From assembly GCA_022605425.2 (NCBI GenBank), contig CM061246.1, forward strand, positions 62,001-126,000: a stretch of DNA of 64,000 bases. Direction: 5' to 3'. Under the pieces are notes generated by a model, which was not told the origin of the DNA, searched no databases, and saw only the letters and a program-made list of their open reading frames with translations. Positions 11,435 through 22,398 of this stretch are shown one piece after another. The translations under genes and the position numbers were made by a program. Source of the stretch: Hamiltosporidium tvaerminnensis (taxonomy: Eukaryota > Microsporidia > Dubosqiidae). Position 1 is the first letter of the stretch; each line of letters starts with the position of its first letter.

Positions 11435-12247
11435 CTAATATTTTTCAAGAAAGTCTTCTTTTGAAATAATTTTATTGCAGAATTCATAATTTTCATAATC
11501 AATATCAAATATATAACCATTCGCTTTATCAATAATTTGCTGCAAATATATTAAAGTATCCATATTATTATAATCCAAGATTTCAAATATAATCAATGAT
11601 TCATTTTCTATTACTTCTATCATATTTTTATACAATAATGCTTTTGTATCTTTTTCGTTTAATAATTCTTTAAGATTCCTACACATAATTATATCAGACA
11701 ATTTCAATTGTAATTTGTAATTTTTTAAATTATCACATTTTGAAATAACTGTAATATGTGGTGCTTCTAAAAGTATCATTGATATTGTTGTTAGTAAATA
11801 AGTCGAAATCAGTGCATGCTTGTCCACAAAAAATACAGAATCTACTAAATTTACTACTGTTAATCCAATACCTTGTTTCATTAAAATCCCAATAAATCTT
11901 TTTAGCGAAGAATCAGTCATAAAAAATTCAACCTGGCCTGGGCAGTCAAACAAAAAATAACTGTCCTCACATTTTTTGATTATCTCATCAAAGATTTCTT
12001 TAAATGAATTTGTAAAGTTGTTAATTATTTCTTTAACAGCTAAATTTGGTCCGGTTTTATATTTTTTCATATATTCTTTTGTGGTATCGAAATTTCTAAT
12101 ATCATAATGATATCCTACTAATATTTCGTTGCCTGGATCTAAATTCACAATGTATAGATTTCTATTTTTTAAGAATTCCTTTTTTCTTAAAATATAAGTT
12201 GTTTTACCACCACCAGGTGGTCCAATGATTACTTCTGCAAATGCCAT
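11435..12247 (-). CDS. GPN2: GPN-loop GTPase, GPN2-like
   Basis: GPN-loop GTPases help assemble and import RNA polymerases. The 270-residue protein has the P-loop GPPGGGKTT (residues 9-17), NLDPGNE (35-41), the family-defining Gly-Pro-Asn at 66-68, the switch DCPGQVE (from 101), and SKCD (169-172) for guanine recognition. The FDCPGQVE context, LVDS and APHITVISK blocks fit GPN2 better than GPN1 or GPN3; length is a little short for GPN2. A frame start lies ten codons upstream (12277), but the homology begins at MAFAEVIIG, so I use the ATG at 12247. It has CCC two bases upstream (12250-12252). It is divergent from the Rab11-like gene with 276 bp between starts. Confidence 0.88.
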   Translation of the reverse strand: MAFAEVIIGPPGGGKTTYILRKKEFLKNRNLYIVNLDPGNEILVGYHYDIRNFDTTKEYMKKYKTGPNLAVKEIINNFTNSFKEIFDEIIKKCEDSYFLFDCPGQVEFFMTDSSLKRFIGILMKQGIGLTVVNLVDSVFFVDKHALISTYLLTTISMILLEAPHITVISKCDNLKNYKLQLKLSDIIMCRNLKELLNEKDTKALLYKNMIEVIENESLIIFEILDYNNMDTLIYLQQIIDKANGYIFDIDYENYEFCNKIISKEDFLEKY

Positions 12248-12516
12248 GAGGGAATAAATTATTTTTTTAAAAAACACTTTTTAGAACCGCGTAAATTACC
12301 AGTAAATTTTTTTGTTTATTTCTAAAATTTTACAGATTGAAATTTAGTTTTTAGAATCCCGTAATACCAAATAAAATGCGATTTTTTGGCTTTGTTTATT
12401 CTTATAGGTGGAAAAATATTTGAAAAGAAAAATAATTTGTCAAATTAAATCACTATCTGATACGAAACTGTCACATATTGTGAAACACCAATTTAAAATA
12501 CGGTAGAATTTTCAAA

Positions 12517-12522
12517 AAGGGG
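12517..12522 (+). promoter_or_regulatory. AAGGGG start-proximal motif of the Rab11 gene
   Basis: AAGGGG ends one base before the ATG at 12524. This is the reverse complement of the CCCTT boxes found just upstream of other starts in the window. CCC- or GGG-type motifs close to the start codon are described for microsporidian genes; the role here is inferred. Confidence 0.5.
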
Positions 12523-12523
12523 A

Positions 12524-13168
12524 ATGTCCACATCTGTTAAGAAAACTTCGGAAAAATACGACTATCTATTCAAAATTGTTCTCATAGGAGATTCCGGTGT
12601 CGGAAAAACAAATTTACTAACAAAACTTACAAAGGATGTATTTTCTACCGATAGTAAAGCTACTATCGGTGTAGAATTTGCTACAATGTCTTTTGACTTA
12701 AAAGATGCGGTTATAAAAGCACAAATATGGGATACTGCTGGACAAGAGAGATACCGCGCAATAACATCTGCATATTATAGAGGAACTCTCGGTGCTTTAA
12801 TTGTTTACGATGTAACTAAAAAAATTACATTTAAAAGTGCAATTAACCAGTGGCTCGATCAACTACGCCAACATTCTCAAGAAAATATATCAATTATGCT
12901 TATAGGGAATAAAACTGATTTGGAAAATCAAAGAGAAGTAACAAAAGCCCAAGGAAATGATATAGCGGTACAAAATAATCTTTCTTTCATCGAAACATCA
13001 GCTTATTCAGGAGAAAATGTAGCAGAGGCATTTAAACAATTGGTAGTGAAAGTTTATGAAATTAATAAAGCAAAAGAACAAGCTAATATGCGAAAAGGTA
13101 TGGTAAAAAATCAATATAAAGGCGTACCCTTAAGAAAACCAAAAAAGAAAAATTCAGGTTGTTGTTAA
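12524..13168 (+). CDS. YPT31: Rab11/Ypt31-type small GTPase
   Basis: Rab11/Ypt31 GTPases control traffic through the trans-Golgi and recycling membranes. The 214-residue protein shows the P-loop GDSGVGKT (22-29), effector region TIGVEFAT, switch [21 protein letters not shown] (69 onward), NKTD (129-132) and ETSA (157-160). The [19 protein letters not shown] form and SKATIGVEFAT are typical of the Rab11 group. A basic linker ends in SGCC, a double-cysteine prenylation signal. Length is normal. NKTD instead of the usual NKSD/NKxD is within family variation. The start is well placed for the N-terminal DYLFKIVLIG block. Confidence 0.95.
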   Translation: MSTSVKKTSEKYDYLFKIVLIGDSGVGKTNLLTKLTKDVFSTDSKATIGVEFATMSFDLKDAVIKAQIWDTAGQERYRAITSAYYRGTLGALIVYDVTKKITFKSAINQWLDQLRQHSQENISIMLIGNKTDLENQREVTKAQGNDIAVQNNLSFIETSAYSGENVAEAFKQLVVKVYEINKAKEQANMRKGMVKNQYKGVPLRKPKKKNSGCC

Positions 13169-14315
13169 ATCAATAAAAAAATATTTTCATTCTTTATAAT
13201 AATTATTGCGTTCTAAATTATTATATTCTAGAAAGTTTTATATTTTCTTTTCCTATATTTATCTTCTTAAAAACAAAATTGATTTGTTCTGTAAAAACGC
13301 TTTATTAAAATACTTAAAACGGAGTTATTAATATTATTTTTCACCTTATTTTACTTAGTAAAATTTGTTTTAAAGAAATTCAACCTAAGTTTCCTTGAGT
13401 TTATTTTTTTTTCTATTTTTATGGTATTTATTTTAAGAAGATTATTTTTAATTCGCCCGAATAATAATTTTCGTAAAAAAATTTTACTTTTCAATTAAAA
13501 AAAAAAACGCATTTTAACGGTTTGAAAATATTAAATCGTTAATTTCAAGTAATTTTTTAAATAAATTTTTTCCGCTTAATTTTTACATTTTTTTTGAGTT
13601 TTAATTATTCTTAAATAAGACTTTAAATTATAATTAATTCAGAGAACTAAAGAATTATATGATCAAAAATTTCTAAGAATTTTTAAATGATTTATTCTTA
13701 AGGATTAACGAAAAATTAAATGGATTCTGTTTTTAAAATCTATTTTAACCTTTTTATGTTGCTTTATTGGCAAATAATGGTTTATTTGACAAAAACAATT
13801 TGATTATCCGAATTTTAAGAAATTTCTTTGACTTTAGAACATATTTCTATGAATATTTTTTTATTTCATCACAACTATGTTAATATGTTTTTAGTTTTAT
13901 AATTAATATTTTTTATCTTCATTCTAGAAATACTTCTTTAAGTATAAGTAATATACCGAAATTTTTTTTTGTGATTGAAAATATTTAAATGAGAATTTAT
14001 TAACTAAAACACATAACTACGTTTTCATGGCTATTTATACCTTTATTTTTTTACTACCAATTAAGATAGAAACTTTTTTTCTTAGCGGACATGAATTTGC
14101 TTAAAGTCATTATCATGGTTCTGGAAATTTATATTTATTTGGAATAAAATATCTTTTGGTAAATAATTTTACCAGTGAAATTCCTTACAAATATTAAATT
14201 ATTTACAAATTATTCTGATGTTCAAAAAATTTACAAATTGATTTTTTTGATAATCAGACATAAAAAATATTTAAAAAACAAAAATATTTGATAAACGATA
14301 AAAAAAATGTTTTTT
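13169..14315. other. AT-rich intergenic stretch
   Basis: No open frame, RNA gene or repeat was recognised. Long A and T runs dominate. Confidence 0.6.
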
Positions 14316-14996
14316 TTAATCTTTTGTATTAATCTGTTGATTATTTGTGGTTTGATTGTTTCTTTTTGATGTTCGTAGTGGTATTTTTAGATTTGAGGAA
14401 TTAAACACTGTACTTTTCATAGCAAAAGTATCATATTTATTTTCTGGGAAAAACCATTTCTTTTTAACAACTGGTTTTAAATTTATAATCATTTTTTTTA
14501 TTGAATCTTTTATTATAACTGGTTTCCTTGTAGAGTCTTTTTCGTTATTTTCTGTATTTTTCTTATTTATTTTTTTCTTTCTTTTTCCTTTATTTGTAAT
14601 TTTCAGACGAATTTTAAACGGTTTGGAATTATCTGTTGCATTAGCATCCTCCGTGAAATAATTTGTTTGGTTACTGTATACAGTCTTTGATGGCATTTCA
14701 ACCAACGTTTCTTTAAAAATATCATTTCTTTTGTTAAAATCCGTGGAATTACTTTCTAAGTTAATCTCATTTACCGATTTGGTACTTATATTTTTATATA
14801 TAAGATCGGTTTCGTTTTCTTCAATATAACAACAGTGGAAATCTGCATATAATGCCAAAACAATTTCATTACATTTTTTACATTTTAACTTTGTTGTTTC
14901 TGGTACTATCATTTCATTTATAGGTTCTGTTTCTTTAAAATCAAGAATATCTATGAAATTTATATTTTTTTGTTTTCCATCATTATTTTCAGTCAT
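14316..14996 (-). CDS. Hypothetical Lys/Asn-rich protein with Cys/His cluster
   Basis: I do not recognise this 226-residue protein. Residues 39-56 hold a CKKC pair, then a twelve-residue spacer, then HCC, which could bind one zinc ion. The rest is rich in Lys, Asn, Thr and Glu with a basic segment KGKRKKKINKK near 137-147 that would suit a nuclear localisation signal. No membrane segment or signal peptide is visible. The start ATG at 14996 has GGGTAAAA on the coding strand at 15003-15010. The frame is much longer than chance for this composition and the Cys cluster is ordered, so I take it as a real, fast-evolving gene. A zinc-finger nuclear protein is the likeliest class. Confidence 0.6.
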   Translation of the reverse strand: MTENNDGKQKNINFIDILDFKETEPINEMIVPETTKLKCKKCNEIVLALYADFHCCYIEENETDLIYKNISTKSVNEINLESNSTDFNKRNDIFKETLVEMPSKTVYSNQTNYFTEDANATDNSKPFKIRLKITNKGKRKKKINKKNTENNEKDSTRKPVIIKDSIKKMIINLKPVVKKKWFFPENKYDTFAMKSTVFNSSNLKIPLRTSKRNNQTTNNQQINTKD

Positions 14997-15689
14997 ATTA
15001 TCTTTTACCCATTTTTTTTATTTATTTTTTTAAATTTCAAATAAATTAAAGAATTATTTGAATAAAACATATTTTTAGTATTTTATTGTAAACTCTGTGA
15101 TTTATATTTATTACCTTCTTTTTTATGTAGTTTGAGTTTAGTCACTTCGATTTTAATCATGATTAGATTTTTTAACCAATTATTATTTTACAGTTATACA
15201 ACAATTCTAAATTTTTAGTTCAGAATAGGAATTATAAAATATGAATATAAAAAGCTTATTTTTTTATATGAGTCAGTTTTACGTATGCTTGTGAATTTTT
15301 TTATTTAGCATCTGATTTTACTTAAAATTTTGTGTTAGATTTCGATTTGAAGATTACCTTATTCGGTAAAATTTATTACTAATAAACCAATCTTTAACTG
15401 TGAAACCCAGTCTCGGATTTTTATTTGCATATGTAAAAAAATGATTCAATAATGTTTTGTCAAGTAAAATGTTGTTATTGTCTTGAATATAAACATATTT
15501 CAATCTCATATTTATTAAAGAATTAGTTTCGTACAAATTATATTTTCAAATTCAAATATGATATCTGATTTACTCATCATAGTAATTATTTTCAAAAATT
15601 ATGGATTACCTCTATTCTTTTAACAGAAATTTGTATGAAAAGAGAGTTTAATTCTTTAGGCAACTTTTTTCTAAAATGCTATTTTCTAG
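14997..15689. other. AT-rich intergenic stretch
   Basis: Nothing recognised. A 60-codon open stretch on the minus strand (15354-15536) has no family features and is probably chance. Confidence 0.55.
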
Positions 15690-16180
15690 TAGTTGATCTA
15701 TGTAGGTACGAAACTTAGCCGATTTTCAGGTAATTTCCATGTAAAACCATAAAATTATAGCTTTGCTTATTTAGGTATGAAAAAATTGCTCCTAAGTCAT
15801 AAGAAAAACACAGTCTTACTAGGCCAGGAAGACTAGGTAACAGGGTATAATACCTGTTGTACTATGGTTATGCGTCTACATCGCCCCGTTTAAACCACAC
15901 ATATATTTATTGGTCGAAAGATATTCGGTTCGATAAATGTGGAACAAGAAGAAATACTCTAGCCTGTTAGGAGTTATGATTAAGTTCTCGACTTTCGATC
16001 ACATTATAAGCAACATATATTCACGAAAAAAGTCAAGTACATCGCTCAATCCATGGATAAAACACTCTTTTGATGAATACTTTGCGATTTAGATATCTAA
16101 GAGATTCTCTCGAATTTCTGAAGCAGTATAAATATAAAACCTAGACTGAGATGAAGCTCATGGGAATATTAAAAATGTTC
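15690..16180 (+). mobile_element. Old, diverged copy of the 0.73-kb retroposon
   Basis: Stretches align in order with the copy at 61734-62457: AGGTAATTTCCATGTAAAA, GGGTATAATACCTGTTG, TTTCGATCACATTA, GATATCTAAGAG and AAACCTAGACTGAG...CTCATG. All are diverged by many substitutions and small indels. Same orientation as the 61734 copy. The G-rich tip and the AT tail are not clear. It lies in a gene-free stretch. Confidence 0.5.
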
Positions 16181-18043
16181 TCCTCCAATAAAAAAAGTGT
16201 AATGTTTAATAATTAAATTGTTAGATTAAAAACCTTATTTGACTTCAAATTTTCTTATAATTTAATCCTTTGTATAATTCGCAAAATTAAGTTCCGGTTT
16301 TTTTATTTGAAAATATTCATTAAAAATAATTGGTAAAATACTTTTCTTAAATATACAAACCACTTTTCTATTTAAACCAAATCAACAACTATTCAGATAC
16401 ATTACAAGAATATTAAACAACAATTTAAAACTAATAACTTTTTCAATTTTAGAACTTGGTTGTACTATTGATTTAACAGAAAATTATAAGTGTATTTCTT
16501 ATATAGAAATTCTATTATCTAATCTATATTGAAACGGTTGAAATTTATTACAAATTCAAAAAACTTGCAAATGTCTATCTTTGATCATTAATGAATACAT
16601 TTTAAGTGAATTAATTCGTTTGGACGTTTTTGCAAATAATATGGAAATCATTAAACCTGTAATTTAGAATATATTTCAACATCTTTGTTGATTAATTTTT
16701 AATGATAAACATATAAATATGGAAATATAAACTATAATCAGTTCATATTTGTAAACATATCTTTCTATTTCATTCGAAAATGCCTTAATAAAACAAATCC
16801 TGTATATTTATTATCGTGTCTCAAAATATACCTAAAAAAATCGGAAATACTAAAACTAAAAAATATGCAACTAATTCGGGAAATAAGCAACTAAATTAAA
16901 AAAATATAAATAATTCAACCAGCTTAAAGAATTATTTTGGTTCTTGATATATCAATCAGGAAAGAGATAATTTAAACCAACTAGACAACAACCTTCTAGA
17001 GATTATAATAAAGATTTTATTCATTTTACAAGTTCAAAGAAATTTTAAATAAATATCCAAAATAAACTCTACGAAAAAGTCTTAAAAGAAGAATAAAACA
17101 TTAGATATATTAGAGTTTATGTTAAACTATAAAAAAAAGAAACTAGGATCTTAAAAAAGTTTATTCGTAAGAAAACGGTTATAGTTCATGCTTAACCTTT
17201 ATATGTTATATGAATTAAAAAATATTTTACTATTTGTTATGGCAATAAATCAAGAAATTACATAATAAAGTCTTATGATATAAAAAATCCACAAATATAT
17301 AATCTGTTCAAAAATTTCAGACATAACTTTAACTTCAAATTTAACAAAATAGTTAATATAAGTTGTAAATATTAGATTAAGCGCATATATAAATGAATTT
17401 GTAATAGAAAATAATTATTTTTATTTTCGAAACTGAGAGTTTGAAATTTTATTACTTTTGGAAAAAATAACCATGCATTCTTGATTTGGCTATAAGACAT
17501 AAGTAAGCTAGCAATGAATTATATTCGAAATTAAAAATCTAAATTTATGATTATAAGAAATATATTAAATACGATTGTTTACAAATTATATTACGGGTTT
17601 TTAGTTTTTATGAATGGAGTTGTTAATAATATTCTTTAAAAAATTATAAATTTCTAATTTTAATTATGTAAAAGCTTTCAAAGAATAATCATATTTAAGA
17701 AAAATTTTAAATAAATTTTTAAATATTAAAGAAGATATAAAAGATGTACAAAATGATTAGATGCTTATAATATTATCAAATACATATAAAAATAGTATAA
17801 AAATTTTTTTTGTTGCAAATACCAAGTAATGTACATGATTATTTGCTAAAAATAGAAGAAACAATTAAAAAATTTAGATTTTTTGTAACTGAAAATTTAC
17901 CTATTTTTTAATTTAATTAATTTAAAGATCTAAATATTTTTTTCAGCTATAAATTATTATTTATAAATTAAAGAAGAAAATTTGTTATCTAAAAATATTA
18001 TCTTCTTTAAAGTTCATTACTCTCAGAAAAAAAAAACTAATAT
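16181..18043. other. AT-rich intergenic stretch
   Basis: Nothing recognised on either strand. Confidence 0.6.
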
Positions 18044-19708
18044 TTAATTATCTTTCTTTATATAATTATCATAAAAAGCTGTAGGTGTAACAATAAAATA
18101 TCCAGTATTTGTTTCGTTTAAAATGAAAAAGAATCTTCTTTGTGTTTGATATTTCAGTTCTAGACAAGTTAGATATTCTTCTATTGACGAACATGAAATA
18201 TTTTCCACTGAATTCTTAATTATTTCAAAAATGTTTGAATATGCAGAAAAAGATAAAGAAGTTGAAGATTCGTTGAGTTTAAGTTTAAAGTCCGAAACAA
18301 GTTGTCCGGGAACCCTTAAAAGGCATTTATCTGGGTGTTCATTTGAATAATTTAACACATCTAGAAGACCTGACACATTAACATTAAATAATAAACTTCT
18401 TGTAATTGTAATTACACATCCTCTTTTAAAAATTTCATAGATCGGTGAAAAATTTAAATCACATTTTGACGTATCAAAAACAAAAAATCTTGATCTATTT
18501 TTCTTGTGGTAAATTAAATTGGGAATTGTATTTACATATGAAATATAGTCTTTGTTTATAAATATTATTGACGTACTTTTTTCTAAACTAGATATTTGCT
18601 TACAACCTCGTCTTTTAAGAAAACTTGAAAAATACTGCATTACTTCTGAAGAGTCATTACTAAATATAGAAAATTTAAAAATTGGAGACAAATTATATTC
18701 ATACAAATTAAAAATAATTAAATCTTCAACCATAGATTCAAAAATTGCTGAATTTTTATTCCAAATCAAAAACTCATCATTTTGTATTTTTTTCATATTT
18801 TTAAACATTTTTGTTTCTATAAAATATTTTTTTTCAAAAACTAATAGATTGTAAAATCCGTGTATATCATATTTTTTAAACGCTTTTTCATGATAGAAAA
18901 ATATATATGCCACGTTTATATCGGTTTCGATATCTACAAAGGCTTTTTTATTTTTGGAAATTTCTTCGTTAAATTCTGAAAATTTTGGGTCGCTGTTATG
19001 AAGTAGCAAATTAAAATAATCATATTTTTGAAGTTTTTTATTTTGTAACGAAGAAAATAGCAAGGAATAAATATCAGCGATTTCAATATAAAAACAAATT
19101 TTCATTTTGGTTGGTGGTTTCTTAATTAAATTAGAGGAACCGTTTTTTATGTGAAAGTTTGCAATATAATTATTTTCATATGACATGATAAATGAATCCT
19201 TGGGTGCCAAGAATGGTTTAGGTGTTTCGATAATCTTTTTTTCTAGAACAATGGGTTTTTCAATTTCAAAATATCGTCTTGAATTCGAAAATTTTGGAGT
19301 AGATTGAACCTGGTTCTTTACAAAGGAACTTTTTGGTGGCTCTTTTTTCCTCATATTTAGATTTTTTGTACTGATCTGCCTTTCTAAATTTTCTTTTTTC
19401 TTAATATCAGATTTCGGTTTATCTATGAAACTCGTAATATTAAAAGAAACATTTTCTACTCTTTTCATGCTTTGTAATTCTAATAAAATTTTTCTTTCTT
19501 CTGCTTTTCTTTTTTCTTTGACTACCTCTGCTAATAATTCCCGTTGGTATTCTTTTAATTTATATATAAACAGATTTATCTCTTTTATTGCAGAAATATT
19601 ATTAGAAGGTTCCCATGTTTGAGACAGGTCGCTCCACGACACTAAAAAATAATCTGTACCACTAATTGACCTATAACCAAGAATTTTTTTTATCTCTTGT
19701 TTTACCAT
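18044..19708 (-). CDS. Chromodomain protein
   Basis: The first ~60 residues form a chromodomain: an IKKILGYR strand, DYFLVSWSDL and TWEPSNNI, followed by the C-terminal helix INLFIYKLKEYQRELLAEV. Chromodomains usually read methylated lysine on histone H3. Here only the central tryptophan of the aromatic cage is clear. The first cage aromatic would fall in MVKQEIKK, which has none, and the position of the third is Leu (SDL), so methyl-lysine binding is uncertain. Residues ~65-170 are a basic linker. The remaining ~380 residues look folded but match no family I know. The 554-residue reading starts at the ATG at 19708; a TTG one codon upstream is in frame. A CCCTT box lies nine bases upstream. 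Confidence 0.75.
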   Translation of the reverse strand: MVKQEIKKILGYRSISGTDYFLVSWSDLSQTWEPSNNISAIKEINLFIYKLKEYQRELLAEVVKEKRKAEERKILLELQSMKRVENVSFNITSFIDKPKSDIKKKENLERQISTKNLNMRKKEPPKSSFVKNQVQSTPKFSNSRRYFEIEKPIVLEKKIIETPKPFLAPKDSFIMSYENNYIANFHIKNGSSNLIKKPPTKMKICFYIEIADIYSLLFSSLQNKKLQKYDYFNLLLHNSDPKFSEFNEEISKNKKAFVDIETDINVAYIFFYHEKAFKKYDIHGFYNLLVFEKKYFIETKMFKNMKKIQNDEFLIWNKNSAIFESMVEDLIIFNLYEYNLSPIFKFSIFSNDSSEVMQYFSSFLKRRGCKQISSLEKSTSIIFINKDYISYVNTIPNLIYHKKNRSRFFVFDTSKCDLNFSPIYEIFKRGCVITITRSLLFNVNVSGLLDVLNYSNEHPDKCLLRVPGQLVSDFKLKLNESSTSLSFSAYSNIFEIIKNSVENISCSSIEEYLTCLELKYQTQRRFFFILNETNTGYFIVTPTAFYDNYIKKDN

Positions 19709-19717
19709 CAAAAATAA

Positions 19718-19722
19718 AAGGG
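19718..19722 (-). promoter_or_regulatory. CCCTT start-proximal motif of the chromodomain gene
   Basis: CCCTT on the coding strand, nine bases before the ATG at 19708. Same motif class as at 24153 and 60465. Confidence 0.4.
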
Positions 19723-19982
19723 CTAAACTGATTTCTAAAAAATCTTTTATAAAAATTTTTATTAAAATTTACTTTCTAGTTAAAATAAATTCCTGGAAAA
19801 TCTAGAAGCGTAACTGCTTATTGAATAGGCTTATAAATCATCTAATAAGAATTTTTTAAAGAATAACAGTTTTTGAAACAAATTTATTTTTTAATCTACC
19901 GTTCGAAATATTTTCAAAATAAATTACGCTTTTAAATTTCGTTACAAAAATTTTAATTCTTTATTTATTTTATTTCTAAATT

Positions 19983-20717
19983 TAAGATGTGAAAAAATGC
20001 TTGGTCATGACTATTCTAGACGACATAATGAAGTGGTACGATGTATACATTTTCTCTTGCTGAATAAATATGTTTAGTCTTCGAACGAATTGAAGCCACT
20101 CGTTCAGAAATTCTTGATAAAGAATATGCGAGATAAGAGTGGACACCGAATAAAAACTGATGTCGATTCGGTGTAACAGACCGATATATTTATTTTAGAC
20201 AGGACAGAATGGTAACCTATTGAAGTAGGAATCACATCCCAAGACTCTCTTCAATAGTTGAACGTGAAGCTTGAAGTATGACCTATTGAAATGAGTTGGT
20301 CTTATTTATAAATGCGTGGAGATAATTCCTTATGTGATGACCTGGACGTTTGTGACAAATACCATGACGTATGTGGACTGCAAAACCTGATGTAGAGGCT
20401 ATATATAATTTGTACTCGAAGACGTCAACAATTTCTTTGATCGACGAAGAGGACTTGAGTTGGTCCAATGCCGAGGAGAGCTAGAGAGCATCATTAAGTG
20501 TTATTTTAGGAGCTGAGATGCTAAACAACCAATACCCCCTTTAAAGTAAGTGGACAACGGGAAGATGATGTTAAATGAAATAACAAAAATATTACCCTTA
20601 TTTTAGGGTATAACCACGCGGAACCAACAACTATACAAATGAGGTTGGGAGGAGAAATGAGTGGTTGAATGGTGGAGATTATTTAGAAAATTTGTTAACC
20701 CAAAATTTTATTAAATA
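19983..20717 (+). mobile_element. R2/R4-type retrotransposon, 5'-truncated 3' fragment
   Basis: The text starts in the CCHC region (RCEKMLGHDY, RRHNEVVRCIH) and runs through the nuclease domain to the element's 3' end, closing with AACCCAAAATTTTATTAAATA. Frames are broken by several indels. Loss of everything upstream of the zinc-binding region, with the 3' end kept, is what target-primed reverse transcription leaves. Orientation is opposite to the long copies at 34360 and 55081. Confidence 0.8.
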
Positions 20718-21525
20718 AAGTATGTCTGAATTTATAATAAACTTTTATTTCAAAAGAAATTTGAGAAGAAGCATATCAATTTACCATATGAAGATAAGAA
20801 TATAATATAAACTTTATAAAGTCTAATACCATCGACTTTAAAATAATAGGATTATATAGGAACTCATAAATAAATTATGACTATATGTAACTTTTATAGG
20901 AAATATATTGATACTCCAAGGAAAAAAATTTATTCGTTTTTAGAGAAATACTAATTTTAGATTCTTAGCAGCTTTTTTCAAGAACCTTTAAGTTTAAAGA
21001 ACCCTAGAAAAATGGTTTTTTTGAATCGAGTTAGATATATTATTTTCTCCTTAATCCTTTTAAAATATCAATAAATATAAAATCTTTATTATCAATATTG
21101 TCTTATAGATGAAATATATCTATAGTATACGACGCAATATTAAGTAAAAATATTTACTTTTTTTTCGGTTTAAACTCAAAAGAACTTTAATATATTTTTT
21201 TAAAATTTTTTTGTAGGATTTAAAGTAATGATTTATAAATTGCTAATATTTTTCTTTATTACTAAATCTTTATGAACTTTAATGAAAATTTAATAAAAAT
21301 TTTTTAGTTATAATTTACAGAAAAATACTGATTGTGATTATTACATGTTTAGGGAAATATTATATCTTAAAAATTTAATTTGAAATTTTTAAATGAATAG
21401 GGTTTTTATTAGAAGAGACTTAAATTAATATTTTTTGATTCAAATTTCAAAATTAAAATAGGAAATGAAATTTGTTTTGTATTTAAAACATTCCTGTTAG
21501 AATAAAAATTGAATTTTCAATTTTT
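20718..21525. other. AT-rich intergenic stretch
   Basis: Nothing recognised. Confidence 0.6.
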
Positions 21526-21882
21526 TTATTCCAAATCATTTACAGAAAATAATTCGTGCATTTCTTTTAAAGTGGATCCTTTAAAATCTGCTATTTTTCC
21601 CATCATGGCTTGTGCAATATCTTTAAGTTCGTTATAAAGATTTAACTTGGCAATAAATTCTTTAATTTCCATATTTGGATCTTTTATATTTAATCGATTT
21701 ATTATTTCGTCACATTTCTCTTTATAAAAATATTCTTCAACCTTTTCATACTCAACTGACAAATAAAAATATGAATCTTTTATTTCTGTAATAAAATTGT
21801 TTTTATTTAGAAATTCAAAATTTAAAATTTTATTTTTATGAATTATTTTTTCTTTTTCCCAATTATTTAATTCTAAATCCAT
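21526..21882 (-). CDS. SWI5: Swi5/Sae3-like recombination mediator
   Basis: Swi5 (Sae3 in budding yeast) works with Sfr1/Mei5 to load and stabilise Rad51 or Dmc1 on single-stranded DNA. This 118-residue protein ends with the family signature: IAKLNLYNELKDIAQAMMG followed by KIADFKGSTLKEMHELF, close to the family pattern H-I-x-x-L-H-x-Y-N-E-I-K-D-x-x-Q-x-L-x-G-x-I-A. A short DPNMEI step precedes it, as is usual. The N-terminal half is a charged, coiled-coil-like helix. Length is typical. The start is the ATG at 21882; an in-frame TTG lies just before it. A CCCTT box ends one base upstream of that ATG. No Sfr1/Mei5 partner is seen in the window. Confidence 0.8.
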   Translation of the reverse strand: MDLELNNWEKEKIIHKNKILNFEFLNKNNFITEIKDSYFYLSVEYEKVEEYFYKEKCDEIINRLNIKDPNMEIKEFIAKLNLYNELKDIAQAMMGKIADFKGSTLKEMHELFSVNDLE

Positions 21883-21883
21883 C

Positions 21884-21888
21884 AAGGG
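21884..21888 (-). promoter_or_regulatory. CCCTT start-proximal motif of the Swi5-like gene
   Basis: CACCCTTG lies directly before the ATG at 21882, with one base between CCCTT and ATG. It overlaps the alternative TTG, which argues for the ATG as start. Confidence 0.4.
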
Positions 21889-21938
21889 TGATTGAATTTT
21901 TAAAAAATAGATTTGTTTTATTAGGAGTGAAATGCTAT

Positions 21939-22145
21939 TATTTAATAAATTTCTGGGCTAAAATATTTTTTATAATTTTTTTAATTAATTTTCTTCTACC
22001 TTTTTTACCACTACTTTCTCTTCTTCTATATAAGTGATAGCAATAATTTTTATAATTAATTTTCTTCTACCTCTTTTAACACTACTTTCTCTTCTTCTAT
22101 ATAAGCGATAGCAACAATTTTTTTAATTAATTTACTTCTTCCCTC
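21939..22145 (-). mobile_element. R2/R4-type element 3' tail with internal tandem expansion
   Basis: The left end TATTTAATAAATTTCTGGGCTAAAATATT matches the 3' end of the element (compare 55081 onward). The next segment, TTCTTCTACCT..TACCACTACTTTCTCTTCTTC, matches the coding strand complement of the last codons of its ORF. That segment is then repeated in tandem with a period of about 70 bp (units start near 21985, 22057 and a shorter one near 22125). The fragment therefore carries a local expansion that the long copies lack. Confidence 0.65.
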
Positions 22146-22398
22146 TCTATTGATTGTTACATTTACACTGAATGTGTCTAGAAATATTTCGTTGAAAAAA
22201 AGAGATTCATTTCATAGTATTGCTTAACTTTTTACATTTTTAGAAAGGTTTGTATTAAAAACGAGTTTTATAAAAACTGCTTTAGAAAGTTGATTGACTT
22301 CTCATTTTAACATTTTTAATCCAGAGTTTTACCTAAAAAAAAACTACGAAAAAAATTACTGAATTTTTTTACTTTTTAATCTAAATTTTCAAAAACAG

